Positions 16,038-24,712 of a DNA stretch of 64,000 nt are shown here, in pieces (the first letter of the stretch is position 1; each line of letters opens with the position of its first letter). The stretch comes from Pantoea rwandensis (lineage in GTDB: Bacteria; Pseudomonadota; Gammaproteobacteria; Enterobacterales; Enterobacteriaceae), in the NCBI RefSeq assembly GCF_002095475.1, contig NZ_MLFR01000024.1, forward strand, positions 1-64,000, in the 5' to 3' direction. Both the position numbers and the translations under genes were made by a program. A model generated the notes under the pieces. The model ran no database searches. It saw only the letters and a list, made by a program, of their open reading frames with translations, and had not been told where the DNA came from.

Positions 16038-18038
16038 ATGAACCTGCAGTGGTTAGCATGGCAAAACCTGCCGTGGGTGAAAGCAACCGGTTCACAATGG
16101 CGTTATGCGTTGCGCAACGCTATCGCGATGTGTCTGGCGCTGACCATCGCCTATGCGCTGCAACTCGATGAGCCCTACTGGGCCATGACCTCCGCGGCAG
16201 TGGTGAGCTTTCCAACCGTTGGCGGTGCCATCAGCAAAAGTCTTGGCCGCATCGTGGGCAGCCTGCTGGGTGCCACCGCTGCGCTGTTGATTGCGGGTCA
16301 TACGCTGAATGAACCTTGGCTGTTTGCCTTCTTCATGGCCGGTTGGCTGGCATTCTGCACCTGGATTGCTAACCACTATCAAAACAACGTGGCCTACGCT
16401 TTTTCACTGGCGGGTTATACCGCTGCGATCATCGCCTTCAGCAGCGTGAACATTACGGATGTAACGCAGTTGTGGGACATCACCCAGGCACGCGTGTGCG
16501 AGGTCATTTCAGGCATTCTTTGCGCCGGGTTAATGATGATGATTTTACCCAGCACCTCGGATGGCAGCACCTTAATGACGTCGCTGCGACAGATGCACGC
16601 GCGCCTGCTCGACCATGCAGTACTGCTGCTACAGCAGAGCAGCACAGACAACGTGCGCACGGCACATGAGAATGTCATTAGCCAGATTCTTACGATGAAC
16701 CTGCTTCGTATCCAGGCCTTCTGGAGCCATTATCGCTATCGCCGTCAGAACAATGTGTTGAACTATGTGTTGCATCAGCAGTTACGTCTAACCAGCGTCC
16801 TATCCAGTCTGCGTCGCATGTTGCTTAACTGGCCAGATGCGCCGCCAGCGCTCTATCACGCCATTCAGCAGCTACTGCATGAACTGGCGCAGCCGCAATG
16901 TGACAAATATCGTCTGGCACTGATTTTGCGCAGCGTGACCCCTGAAGCCACCGGGGATTTTCGACAACGCGCCTTTGTTCAGCGTTTGCGCTATTTCTGT
17001 TGGGTCTATTTGAATGTGAATCGCTGGATTCGCCTGATTGAGCGCGCAGATGCAGATACCCGTTTTCAACCGCCGTATGCACCTTCACTGGCACGAGAAA
17101 GCGACAGTGCTGAAGCCAGTTGGAGCGCGTTGCGCACTTTTAGCGTGATCATGCTGGGCTGTGCGTTCTGGATTGGAACGCAATGGGACGCCGGTGCCGC
17201 CGCACTGACTCTCACTGCAATTGCCTGTGTGCTTTACTCATCTGCCCCCTCACCCAGCGGCAGCGTGTCATTATTGCTGAAAACGCTGTTGTGGCTCTCT
17301 GTGTTTAGCTTCCTGCTGCAGTATGGGTTGATGGTGCAAATCAGTGCGCTTTGGCAATTTATGCTGCTGTTGTTCCCTCTCCTGCTCACTTTGCAACTGT
17401 TTAAGCTGCAGCAGAAGACACGCGCGGGTATGTGGGGCCAATTTATCGTTTTTATGGGGTCGTTTATCGCCGTGACGAATCCGCCAGACTGGGATTACCA
17501 AAGCTTTCTCAATGAGAATCTGGCGAAAGTGTGTGGTGTATTGCTGGCGTGGATGGCCTTTCAGGTTTTACGTCCGAGCTCCGATGCACGCCGCAGCCGT
17601 CGTCATATTCGTGCGTTACGCCATGCCTTTCTGGATCAATTGCGTCGTCATCCACGATTGAGCGAGAGCCATTTTGAATCGCAGATTTATCACCACATCA
17701 GCCAATTGAGTCAAAGCCGCGATGAGCAGGCGCGGGTTTGGCTACTGCGTTGGGGGGTAGTACTCCTTAACTGTTCACATATCGTCTGGCAACTGCGCGA
17801 TTGGCAGCCAGCCTCAGCCACTCTGGCACAAGTGCGCGACAGCAGCTTGCAAGATCTGCAACGCATCATGAGCCTGCGTGGTGTACGCCATGCTTCACTG
17901 CAGGCGACTCTCGACGAGCTGGAGGCGATGATTGCGCAACTACAGCTTCAGCCAGACAGTGAAACCAACACCCTCGCAGGTATCCTGTGGCGGCTGCGCT
18001 GCTCACTGGCACAATTGAGTCAGGCCGTACCCGATTGA
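16038..18038 (+). CDS. ydhK: FUSC-family (aromatic-acid exporter-like) permease YdhK
   Basis: 666 residues. Two sets of hydrophobic spans (about 25-180 and 370-520) flank and precede soluble helical domains, the FUSC/AaeB layout. It is probably the inner-membrane transporter working with YdhJ and YdhI; the substrate is unknown. The frame is open from 15978, but that start would overlap ydhJ; the ATG at 16038 follows AGGTCAGG and gives a normal N-terminus. The stop abuts the stop of the convergent lipoprotein gene with no gap. Confidence 0.93.
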   Translation: MNLQWLAWQNLPWVKATGSQWRYALRNAIAMCLALTIAYALQLDEPYWAMTSAAVVSFPTVGGAISKSLGRIVGSLLGATAALLIAGHTLNEPWLFAFFMAGWLAFCTWIANHYQNNVAYAFSLAGYTAAIIAFSSVNITDVTQLWDITQARVCEVISGILCAGLMMMILPSTSDGSTLMTSLRQMHARLLDHAVLLLQQSSTDNVRTAHENVISQILTMNLLRIQAFWSHYRYRRQNNVLNYVLHQQLRLTSVLSSLRRMLLNWPDAPPALYHAIQQLLHELAQPQCDKYRLALILRSVTPEATGDFRQRAFVQRLRYFCWVYLNVNRWIRLIERADADTRFQPPYAPSLARESDSAEASWSALRTFSVIMLGCAFWIGTQWDAGAAALTLTAIACVLYSSAPSPSGSVSLLLKTLLWLSVFSFLLQYGLMVQISALWQFMLLLFPLLLTLQLFKLQQKTRAGMWGQFIVFMGSFIAVTNPPDWDYQSFLNENLAKVCGVLLAWMAFQVLRPSSDARRSRRHIRALRHAFLDQLRRHPRLSESHFESQIYHHISQLSQSRDEQARVWLLRWGVVLLNCSHIVWQLRDWQPASATLAQVRDSSLQDLQRIMSLRGVRHASLQATLDELEAMIAQLQLQPDSETNTLAGILWRLRCSLAQLSQAVPD

Positions 18039-18506
18039 TTATTGGCAGTACTGCGTCATTTGACGGTTAAAATCGTCTTGCAACTGCTGTAAGGTTTTCT
18101 GCCCTTCAAAGCGCGTTTTGTCCTGATCGGTCATCGGTTCAATCACCAGCGCTTTCTCTTCTGATGAGTAAATGAAGCGGCGATTGATCATCGTGCCGGT
18201 AAAGCTTTTACCCTCAATGCCACCGCACACCGTGGTGAGAGCCCGGTGGAACGTTTCGCTGTGAGTGAAGTTGGTTTCAGTGGCACTGCGCAGTACATTC
18301 TGGCAACCCTTGGCTTCCAACTGTTCAACCGTGCGCTGCGTGAGCCATTCGCGGCCTCGCGCAATACTTTCACAACTGGCGCGCAGTGGATTGGTATCGA
18401 TGGTGCGCTGCAGTTGCCGGCTGGCATCTAATCTGAGCTGCGTATCGTTAGGTTGATCGCATCCTGCCAACATAAAACATAACAGCAAAATCCCACGCGC
18501 TTTCAT
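18039..18506 (-). CDS. Uncharacterised lipoprotein
   Basis: 155 residues that I do not recognise. The signal peptide MKARGILLLCFMLAGC has lipobox LAGC with Cys16. The mature part has three further Cys (in RASCESIA, AKGCQNVL, TVCGGIEG) and a fourth near the end (TQYCQ), so up to two disulfides are possible in the periplasm. It lies between ydhK and sodC, where E. coli has no gene. Its stop immediately adjoins the ydhK stop. Confidence 0.8.
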   Translation of the reverse strand: MKARGILLLCFMLAGCDQPNDTQLRLDASRQLQRTIDTNPLRASCESIARGREWLTQRTVEQLEAKGCQNVLRSATETNFTHSETFHRALTTVCGGIEGKSFTGTMINRRFIYSSEEKALVIEPMTDQDKTRFEGQKTLQQLQDDFNRQMTQYCQ

Positions 18507-18605
18507 TCCGGCCCCTGAAAGGTTCTATTCCTGAATCAACATCATAGGATGGATAGCGTGCGGAGTGTAGCGGGAAAGTGGGTCAGAATTTTTCATCGGC
18601 AAGAG

Positions 18606-18633
18606 ACAGGCGGCAGAACATCCTGCCGCCTGT
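18606..18633 (-). terminator. Hairpin after sodC, probable terminator
   Basis: ACAGGCGGCAG - 6 nt - CTGCCGCCTGT forms a perfect 11-bp stem just past the sodC stop. The T-tract on the minus strand is weak (CTCTTG), so termination efficiency is uncertain. Confidence 0.6.
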
Positions 18634-18637
18634 AAGA

Positions 18638-19156
18638 TCAAATCACACCACAGGCAAAACGCGCGCCACCCCCGCCCAGCGGTTGTGGATGGTCGGCATG
18701 ATTATCGCCACCGACATGCACCATCAACGCCTTACCCTTAACTTCACTCAGCGATTTAATGCGCGGTGCGACGACGGGATAATCGGCTTTACCCTCATCA
18801 GTCACATAAATAGCAGGCAGATCACCTAAGTGTCCATCGGCGTAGGGCCCAAGATGTTTGCCGGTATTTTGCGGATCAAGATGCCCCCCTGCCGCACCCG
18901 CCGCGACAGTTTTGCCATCCGAGGTGCCGGGTTCACAACTGCCTTTGGCATGCACATGGAAGCCGTGAACACCCGGTTTGAGCCCGCTCAATGCGGGTGC
19001 GAATTGCAGACCATACGGCGTCTCACTGATGGTCACTTTGCCAATCGAGGCACCAATACCTTGCGCCGTGACCTGATGCAATGTCACCTCTTCAGAGGCG
19101 GCCTGCGCCCCCAAGGCAGTGGCCAATGCTACTGCGGCAATCAGGATTCTCTTCAT
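18638..19156 (-). CDS. sodC: Periplasmic copper/zinc superoxide dismutase
   Basis: 172 residues with a Sec signal peptide (residues 1-20, cleavage after AQA). Copper and zinc ligands are visible in HGFHVHAKGSC, in the HLDP...GKHLGPYADGHLGDLP zinc loop, and in MVHVGGDNHADHP; the disulfide cysteines lie in KGSC and RFACGVI. It removes superoxide in the periplasm. Same relative position as in E. coli, upstream of ydhF on the same strand. Confidence 0.97.
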   Translation of the reverse strand: MKRILIAAVALATALGAQAASEEVTLHQVTAQGIGASIGKVTISETPYGLQFAPALSGLKPGVHGFHVHAKGSCEPGTSDGKTVAAGAAGGHLDPQNTGKHLGPYADGHLGDLPAIYVTDEGKADYPVVAPRIKSLSEVKGKALMVHVGGDNHADHPQPLGGGGARFACGVI

Positions 19157-19237
19157 AACGTCTCCTTACGGTTGAAATGCCTTGTAAGCCTGGACAGGAA
19201 AACGCCAGGCTGCCGTAATTTGACGTTGTTTTACGCT

Positions 19238-20134
19238 TCAGGGCACATCATAACCGAGCGCCTCTTTGCGAATACGGAACCACTGCTGGCGATTTAGCGT
19301 GAGCTGGCAGGCACCTACGGCTTCTGTGACGCGTGTGGTTTTACCTGAACCGATAATTGGCAATGGTCGGCTAGGCAACTTCATAATCCATGCATACACC
19401 ACCTGTTCAATGCTGCTGGCCCCGATTTCCTGCTTAACCTGCTCAAGTTCATCACGCAAGGGTTGGTAGTGCGGATCATTAAACAAACGCCCGCCCCCAA
19501 GACATGACCACGCCATCGGTCGCATGCGTACCTGCTGGCACTGGTCAAGTGTGCCGTCGAGAATACTGGACTGCTCAAGCGGAGAAATCTCCAGTTGATT
19601 GGTGACGAGGCTAAAGGGCAGACGCGACTGCAGCAGTGTAAACTGAGTTGGCGTGAAGTTAGACACACCAAAATGACGCACTTTTCCACTTTGATGCAGC
19701 GCCATAAAGGCTTCTGCTATCTCATCAGCATCCATCAAAGGGTCTGGACGGTGAATCAATAACAGATCGAGATAATCGGTGCTGAAATGGCGTAAAGAGT
19801 TTTCGGCACTGTGCAGGATGTGGCTGGCTTCGGTAATGTAATGCCCGATCTGATGCTCGGGTTTAGCACGCGTGGCAATACCGCATTTGGTGACAATTTG
19901 CAGTTTTTCACGCAATGCCGGTGCCAGACGCAACGCATCGCCAAATGCGGCCTCACAGCCATAATCGCCATAAATATCGGCATGATCGACAGTGCTAATA
20001 CCAAGTGACAAATGATGTTCGATAAAGACGACAAGCTGTTGCGGTGTCATCCCCCACTCGAGCAAACGCCAGTAACCCACAATCAATGGTGAAAAAGAGG
20101 GGCCCTGCGGAGCGATAGTTTGCGGTTGTAACAT
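19238..20134 (-). CDS. ydhF: Aldo/keto reductase family oxidoreductase YdhF
   Basis: 298 residues, the same length as E. coli YdhF. TIM-barrel aldo/keto reductase with the catalytic Asp-Tyr region TVDHADIYGDYGCEAAFGDAL, DLLLIHRPDPLMD, GVSNFTPTQF and the NADPH-binding IIGSGKTTRV. It is an NADPH-dependent oxidoreductase of unknown natural substrate. Confidence 0.95.
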   Translation of the reverse strand: MLQPQTIAPQGPSFSPLIVGYWRLLEWGMTPQQLVVFIEHHLSLGISTVDHADIYGDYGCEAAFGDALRLAPALREKLQIVTKCGIATRAKPEHQIGHYITEASHILHSAENSLRHFSTDYLDLLLIHRPDPLMDADEIAEAFMALHQSGKVRHFGVSNFTPTQFTLLQSRLPFSLVTNQLEISPLEQSSILDGTLDQCQQVRMRPMAWSCLGGGRLFNDPHYQPLRDELEQVKQEIGASSIEQVVYAWIMKLPSRPLPIIGSGKTTRVTEAVGACQLTLNRQQWFRIRKEALGYDVP

Positions 20135-20199
20135 CGTTAAACTCCCTTGAACGCAAATCCGAAACCGGGAGTATAACGGAAAGACAAATCGTCGTTTTC

Positions 20200-20439
20200 T
20201 TAAAACAGCGACGGCTGTTCTGGATCATGATTCTCATCGACTTTTTGCTGCCGATGTAGCCGTAGCCAACGCTGGCGGCACAAACGCAATACATCACGCT
20301 TTTGTGCATCGGTGAATTTCATCCAGTTAAAACGTTCCTCCCGGCTACGTAGGCAACCGCGACAATAACCGCGAGCGTCACTCTGACAAATGCCGCGACA
20401 TGGGCTGGGAACCGGGAAAAACTCTAATTGTTCGGCCAC
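20200..20439 (-). CDS. ydhL: DUF1289 family protein YdhL
   Basis: 79 residues, the same length as E. coli YdhL. Cys-rich motif SPCRGICQSDARGYCRGCLRSREERFNW, with four Cys spaced as a likely metal site, is the DUF1289 hallmark. I chose the GTG at 20439 (CGGAG upstream) over longer starts because it gives VAEQLEFFPVPSPC, aligning with the E. coli start. Function unknown. Confidence 0.9.
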   Translation of the reverse strand: MAEQLEFFPVPSPCRGICQSDARGYCRGCLRSREERFNWMKFTDAQKRDVLRLCRQRWLRLHRQQKVDENHDPEQPSLF

Positions 20440-20592
20440 ATCAACTCCGGGTTTAACAACAAGCTTCTTATTGATAACAGCTTCGTGACATTGTTCAAAG
20501 CCTATACGCAATTTGCCTGAATTTCACCCACCCAGCACTTCAGTCATGTATTTTTACCAATCATATCCCTTTCTAATCCGCTGAATTGCTAG

Positions 20593-20626
20593 TGTTTAGC
20601 AAGTGTTAAGGTTTTCCTCATATTGA
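20593..20626 (+). promoter_or_regulatory. PhoP box and -10 element upstream of eptA
   Basis: TGTTTA-GCAAG-TGTTAA at 20593-20609 matches the direct-repeat PhoP box (TGTTTA-N5-TGTTTA) at 11 of 12 positions. TATTGA at 20621-20626 lies 11 bases downstream, the spacing seen when PhoP replaces a -35 element. The eptA ATG is 41 bases further on. Confidence 0.65.
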
Positions 20627-20667
20627 ATTCATACGATTGTCACATTCCACCCAGTTATTGAGCTTTC

Positions 20668-22305
20668 ATGAAATTGCCGATTAGACTCCAGTGCCATACC
20701 AGTAGCTTTAATCTGATTGCCGCCCTGTTTTTTACCTTAATACTCAATGCCTTGTTCTTGCTACGCGCATGGGAAATTATCCCCTACGATCGTTTGCATG
20801 ACTATTTATTCGCGGCCAGTATCCCAGTGGTACTAGCCGCTGCTTTCTATTTGATCTTTTCACTGCTGGCCTGGCCCTATGTCCGCAAACCGTTGCTGAT
20901 TGTGTTGGTGTTGGCGAGTGCTGCCGCTAACTATTTCATGCATAGCTTTGGCACGGTTATCGACACCAACATGATTCAAAACGTGTTTGAGTCGGATGCG
21001 CAAGAAGCAGGGGCACTGGTCAGCAGCAGCTATGTGGCGTGGATGGTTCTGATGGGCATCGTGCCCGTTGCGGTGATTTTTTTGGTGCGCATTAAAACCG
21101 GACAGCGCTGGTGGTGGAGTCTGCTACAGCGCTTAGCAGGCGCGCTGGGGGCTATTTTGCTCATTCTGCTGATGGCCGTGCTGTTTTATAAAGATTACGC
21201 TTCGCTGATCCGTAATAACAAAGGATTGGTCAAAATGATCACGCCCGCCAATATCGTGAGTGGCACCGGGCACTACGTTGACGAACGTTACTTGCAAGGT
21301 AGCCAGGCGTTGGTCAAAATCGGCCAGGATGCGAAAAAAGGCCCGCTGATCAGCACTGAGCAGAAGAAAACGCTGGTGGTATTAGTGGTGGGAGAAACGG
21401 GGCGTGCAGAGAACTTTTCACTGGGCGGTTATGCCCGTGAAACGAATCCCGAACTGAGAAAACAGCAGGTTATCTATTATCCCGATACCAGTTCATGTGG
21501 CACCGAGACCGCCATTTCCGTGCCCTGCATGTTCTCCAATATGCCGCGTGAACATTATGATGCCAATCTGGCCCATCATCAGGAAGGTGTGCTGGACATC
21601 CTGGCACACGCTGGCGTCAGTGTGTTGTGGCGTGAGAATGATGGTGGCTGTAAAGGTGCCTGCGACCGTGTGCCGCATACGGATATGACGCAATGGAAAT
21701 TGCCTCAATATTGTCATGATGGCTTCTGTCTTGATGATGTGCTGCTTCACCGTTTCGATAACTACGTGGATAGCCTGCACAATGACGGAATTATCGTGCT
21801 GCATCAGATGGGCAGCCACGGTCCGGCGTACTACCAGCGCTATCCCGCATCTTTCCGTCGTTTCACACCGACCTGTGACAGCAATCAGATTCAAGACTGT
21901 GATCATCAGGCACTGGTGAATACTTACGATAACTCGCTGTTGTACACCGACGACATGGTAAGTCGCACCATTGATAAGCTGAAAGCGTTAAGTGATCGTT
22001 TCAATGTGGCGCTGATCTATCTCTCCGATCATGGTGAGTCACTGGGTGAACATGGGATGTATTTGCACGGTGCGCCTTATGTGTTTGCTCCTTCGCAGCA
22101 GACTCACATCCCCCTGCTGATGTGGATGTCGTCGGGCTATGCCGCCGCTTATCACATTGATGAGACCTGTTTGCGTCAGCAAGCAGCAAAAGAAAAAGTG
22201 TCGCAAGATAATCTTTTCCATACGGTTTTAGGTCTATTCAATGTCCAGACACAGGAATATCAACCTCAATTGGATATGATCAGATCGTGCCAAAATGCCG
22301 CCTAG
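20668..22305 (+). CDS. eptA: Lipid A phosphoethanolamine transferase EptA
   Basis: 545 residues. Five N-terminal membrane spans (within residues 14-175), then a periplasmic sulfatase-fold domain. The nucleophile motif VGETGRAENFSL places the catalytic Thr at residue 244, and the zinc-site blocks MGSHGPAYYQRYP and YLSDHGESLGEHG are present, as are paired Cys in the periplasmic domain (SCGTETAISVPC, GGCKGAC). It adds phosphoethanolamine to lipid A, lowering the negative charge and giving cationic-peptide resistance. It sits between ydhL and nemR; in E. coli eptA is elsewhere, next to basRS. Confidence 0.93.
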   Translation: MKLPIRLQCHTSSFNLIAALFFTLILNALFLLRAWEIIPYDRLHDYLFAASIPVVLAAAFYLIFSLLAWPYVRKPLLIVLVLASAAANYFMHSFGTVIDTNMIQNVFESDAQEAGALVSSSYVAWMVLMGIVPVAVIFLVRIKTGQRWWWSLLQRLAGALGAILLILLMAVLFYKDYASLIRNNKGLVKMITPANIVSGTGHYVDERYLQGSQALVKIGQDAKKGPLISTEQKKTLVVLVVGETGRAENFSLGGYARETNPELRKQQVIYYPDTSSCGTETAISVPCMFSNMPREHYDANLAHHQEGVLDILAHAGVSVLWRENDGGCKGACDRVPHTDMTQWKLPQYCHDGFCLDDVLLHRFDNYVDSLHNDGIIVLHQMGSHGPAYYQRYPASFRRFTPTCDSNQIQDCDHQALVNTYDNSLLYTDDMVSRTIDKLKALSDRFNVALIYLSDHGESLGEHGMYLHGAPYVFAPSQQTHIPLLMWMSSGYAAAYHIDETCLRQQAAKEKVSQDNLFHTVLGLFNVQTQEYQPQLDMIRSCQNAA

Positions 22306-22313
22306 TATTTGCA

Positions 22314-22331
22314 TTAGACCGACCGGTCTAA
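22314..22331. promoter_or_regulatory. NemR operator upstream of nemR
   Basis: TTAGACCGACCGGTCTAA is a near-perfect palindrome with TAGACC/GGTCTA arms, the known NemR box. It lies 14 bases before the nemR ATG, so it can repress nemR and what follows. Confidence 0.85.
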
Positions 22332-22344
22332 TATTCTGCTCGCC

Positions 22345-22941
22345 ATGAACAAGACTGTGCAACGCAACGAAACCCGTGAACATCTGCTCGCTACTGGCGA
22401 GCAGGTTTGCCTGCAACGCGGTTTTACCGGAATGGGCCTGAGCGAGATGCTGGCGCTGGCGGAAGTGCCGAAAGGCTCGTTTTACCATTACTTTCGTTCG
22501 AAAGAAGCCTTTGGTGTGGCGCTCCTGGAGCGCTACTTCAGCCATTATCTCGAGCAGATTGAACAGCAGCTTAACCAGCCGGGGCTTTCTGCGCGTGCAC
22601 GATTGCTCAACCATTTCCGTTATGGTGAAACGCTGTTTATCGAGCAGGGTCACATTGTCGGTTGTCTCGGCGTGAAACTGTCGGCAGAAGTGTGTGACCT
22701 GTCGGAACCGATGCGCGATGCGTTACAGCATGGTGCATCGGCCATGATAGCGGCCTATGCGCACTGTCTTACCGAAATGGCCGCTGAGCAAGATTTACCC
22801 TTTGGGCAAACACCGCAACAACTTGCACAACGCTGTTATTTGTTATGGCTGGGTGCCAGTTTGCAGAGCAAAATTTCCCGTGAGCCAGGCCCTATCAGTC
22901 TGGCACTCGAAACCATCGAACAGTGGCTAAGTGGCCACTGA
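22345..22941 (+). CDS. nemR: TetR-family repressor of electrophile/bleach response NemR
   Basis: 198 residues. The TetR helix-turn-helix is at residues 9-55 (REHLLATGEQVCLQRGFTGMGLSEMLALAEVPKGSFYHYFRSKEAF). The redox-sensing region GCLGVKLSAEVCDLSEPM retains the two conserved Cys flanking the regulatory segment (C106/C116 in E. coli). It derepresses nemA and gloA in response to quinones, HOCl and methylglyoxal. Same orientation and order as E. coli nemR-nemA-gloA. Confidence 0.95.
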   Translation: MNKTVQRNETREHLLATGEQVCLQRGFTGMGLSEMLALAEVPKGSFYHYFRSKEAFGVALLERYFSHYLEQIEQQLNQPGLSARARLLNHFRYGETLFIEQGHIVGCLGVKLSAEVCDLSEPMRDALQHGASAMIAAYAHCLTEMAAEQDLPFGQTPQQLAQRCYLLWLGASLQSKISREPGPISLALETIEQWLSGH

Positions 22942-22961
22942 TTTTTAAAAACCTTAGTTTC

Positions 22962-22976
22962 TAGACGACCGGTCTA
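22962..22976. promoter_or_regulatory. Second NemR-like operator, before nemA
   Basis: TAGACGACCGGTCTA is a palindrome identical to the nemR operator except that one C of the left arm is missing, changing the half-site spacing by one base. It lies 15 bases before the nemA ATG, overlapping the region where a ribosome site (AGGAG at 22980) begins. Confidence 0.65.
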
Positions 22977-22990
22977 TTACAGGAGTCATC

Positions 22991-24088
22991 ATGGCGAGTA
23001 AACAACTGTTCTCCCCGCTTAAAGTGGGTGCGATTACCGTACCAAACCGCGTATTTATGGCCCCACTCACGCGTCTGCGTAGCATTGAGCCGGGCGATAT
23101 CCCTACTCCGCTGATGGCAGAGTATTATCAGCAACGCGCCAGTGCCGGTCTGATCATCACCGAAGCAACGCAAATCTCTTTCCAGGCGAAAGGTTATGCG
23201 GGTGCGCCAGGGTTGCATACCCCTGATCAAATCGCCGCATGGAAACTGATCAACGAGAGCATTCATGCTGCTCAGGGTCATAGCGCCGTGCAGTTATGGC
23301 ACACCGGACGCATTTCACATCACACCGTGCAGCCAGAAGGCAAAGCGCCCGTCGCGCCTTCAGCGCTGGTAGCCGGTACACGCACCTCGCTGCGTGCCGC
23401 TGATGGCAGCGTGTATCGTGAAGATACGTCCTTGCCACGTGAACTGAGCGTGGACGAGATCCAGCAAATTGTGAAAGATTTCGGCCAGGCCGCAGCCAAT
23501 GCACGCGATGCGAATTTTGATTTACTGGAACTGCACTCCGCGCACGGCTATCTGATGCATCAGTTCCTGGCACCAGGTTCCAACCAGCGTACCGATGAAT
23601 ACGGTGGTTCCATCCAGAAGCGTGGCCGTTTTGCGCTGGAAGTGGTGGATGCCGCCATTGCAAATTGGTCAGCCGATCGTATCGGTATTCGTGTATCGCC
23701 GATTGGGGCGTTCCAGAATCTTGAAAATGGCCCAGATGAAGAGGAAGCCGCACTGTGGTACATCGCGGAATTGGGCAAACGCGGGATTGCTTACCTGCAC
23801 CTGTCCGAACCTGACTGGGCCGGCGGTCAGCCTTATAGCGATGCTTTCCGTGAGAAAGTGCGTGCTATCTTCCCTGGTGTGATCATTGGTGCCGGTGCTT
23901 ATACTGTTGAGAAAGCGGATGATCTGATTGCACGAGGGCTGATCGATGCGGTGGCCTTTGGCCGTGACTTCATCGCCAACCCGGATTTGGTGGCGCGTTT
24001 ACAGCAAGACGCACCGTTGAATCCACAGCGTCCGGAAAGCTTCTACGGTGGCGGCGCTGAAGGCTACACCGATTATCCAACCCTGTAA
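22991..24088 (+). CDS. nemA: N-ethylmaleimide reductase, Old Yellow Enzyme family
   Basis: 365 residues, the length of E. coli NemA. An FMN TIM-barrel ene-reductase that reduces activated alkenes, nitro compounds and quinones with NADPH. Hallmarks are NRVFMAPLTRLRS, VQLWHTGRISH, DLLELHSAHGYLMHQFLAPGSNQRTDEYGGS (substrate His and proton-donor loop) and DAVAFGRDFIANPDLVARL (FMN phosphate). AGGAG precedes the ATG. Confidence 0.97.
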   Translation: MASKQLFSPLKVGAITVPNRVFMAPLTRLRSIEPGDIPTPLMAEYYQQRASAGLIITEATQISFQAKGYAGAPGLHTPDQIAAWKLINESIHAAQGHSAVQLWHTGRISHHTVQPEGKAPVAPSALVAGTRTSLRAADGSVYREDTSLPRELSVDEIQQIVKDFGQAAANARDANFDLLELHSAHGYLMHQFLAPGSNQRTDEYGGSIQKRGRFALEVVDAAIANWSADRIGIRVSPIGAFQNLENGPDEEEAALWYIAELGKRGIAYLHLSEPDWAGGQPYSDAFREKVRAIFPGVIIGAGAYTVEKADDLIARGLIDAVAFGRDFIANPDLVARLQQDAPLNPQRPESFYGGGAEGYTDYPTL

Positions 24089-24094
24089 TAAGAG

Positions 24095-24119
24095 ACTGCC
24101 GCACCGGATGTGCGGCAGT
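24095..24119 (+). terminator. Hairpin between nemA and gloA
   Basis: ACTGCCGCAC - 5 nt - GTGCGGCAGT is a perfect 10-bp stem 6 bases after the nemA stop, with a poor T tract (GCTGTTTCTT). It may attenuate readthrough into gloA. Confidence 0.65.
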
Positions 24120-24196
24120 GCTGTTTCTTAAGGGCGTTAACTGGCTATACTTGATAGTCTTTGTCATTCCCTGATGACTTTTAAAAAGAGGATGTT

Positions 24197-24604
24197 ATGC
24201 GTTTACTTCATACCATGTTACGCGTTGGCGATCTGCAGCGTTCAATCGACTTTTATACCCGTGTGCTGGGCATGCGCGTACTGCGTCAGAGCGAAAATAC
24301 CGAATACAAATACACCCTGGCATTTGTGGGCTACACCGAAGAGAGTGAAGGTGCAGTGATTGAGCTGACCTATAACTGGGGTGTCGAGAAATACGATCTG
24401 GGCAATGCTTATGGTCACATCGCGCTGGGCGTAGATAACGTCGCGGAAACCTGTGAACGTATCCGCAGTATTGGCGGCAACGTCACCCGTGAAGCGGGTC
24501 CGGTTAAGGGTGGCACCACCATTATTGCGTTTGTGGAAGATCCTGATGGCTATAAAATCGAGCTGATTGAAAACAAACACGCCGGTCACGGCCTCGGCAA
24601 TTAA
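24197..24604 (+). CDS. gloA: Glyoxalase I (lactoylglutathione lyase)
   Basis: 135 residues, the E. coli length. It converts the methylglyoxal-glutathione hemithioacetal to S-lactoylglutathione. Metal ligands are visible: His5 (MRLLHTMLRVGD), Glu near 56 (VIELTYNW), His near 74 (YGHIALGV) and Glu near 122 (KIELIE). AGAGGA precedes the ATG. Co-localised with nemR and nemA as an electrophile-detoxification set. Confidence 0.97.
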   Translation: MRLLHTMLRVGDLQRSIDFYTRVLGMRVLRQSENTEYKYTLAFVGYTEESEGAVIELTYNWGVEKYDLGNAYGHIALGVDNVAETCERIRSIGGNVTREAGPVKGGTTIIAFVEDPDGYKIELIENKHAGHGLGN

Positions 24605-24612
24605 TGCCGTTT

Positions 24613-24638
24613 GTCAGCCTGCTAATTTGCAGGCTGAC
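24613..24638 (+). terminator. Probable terminator after gloA
   Basis: GTCAGCCTGC - TAATTT - GCAGGCTGAC is a perfect 10-bp stem 9 bases after the gloA stop, followed by a pyrimidine-rich tract. Confidence 0.7.
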
Positions 24639-24712
24639 TTCCCTCTCCTGCTGCACCCTTCCGTAATTTTTGCCATAATGCGCGCTGCCCCATTTCTAGC
24701 TATGAGATCCTG

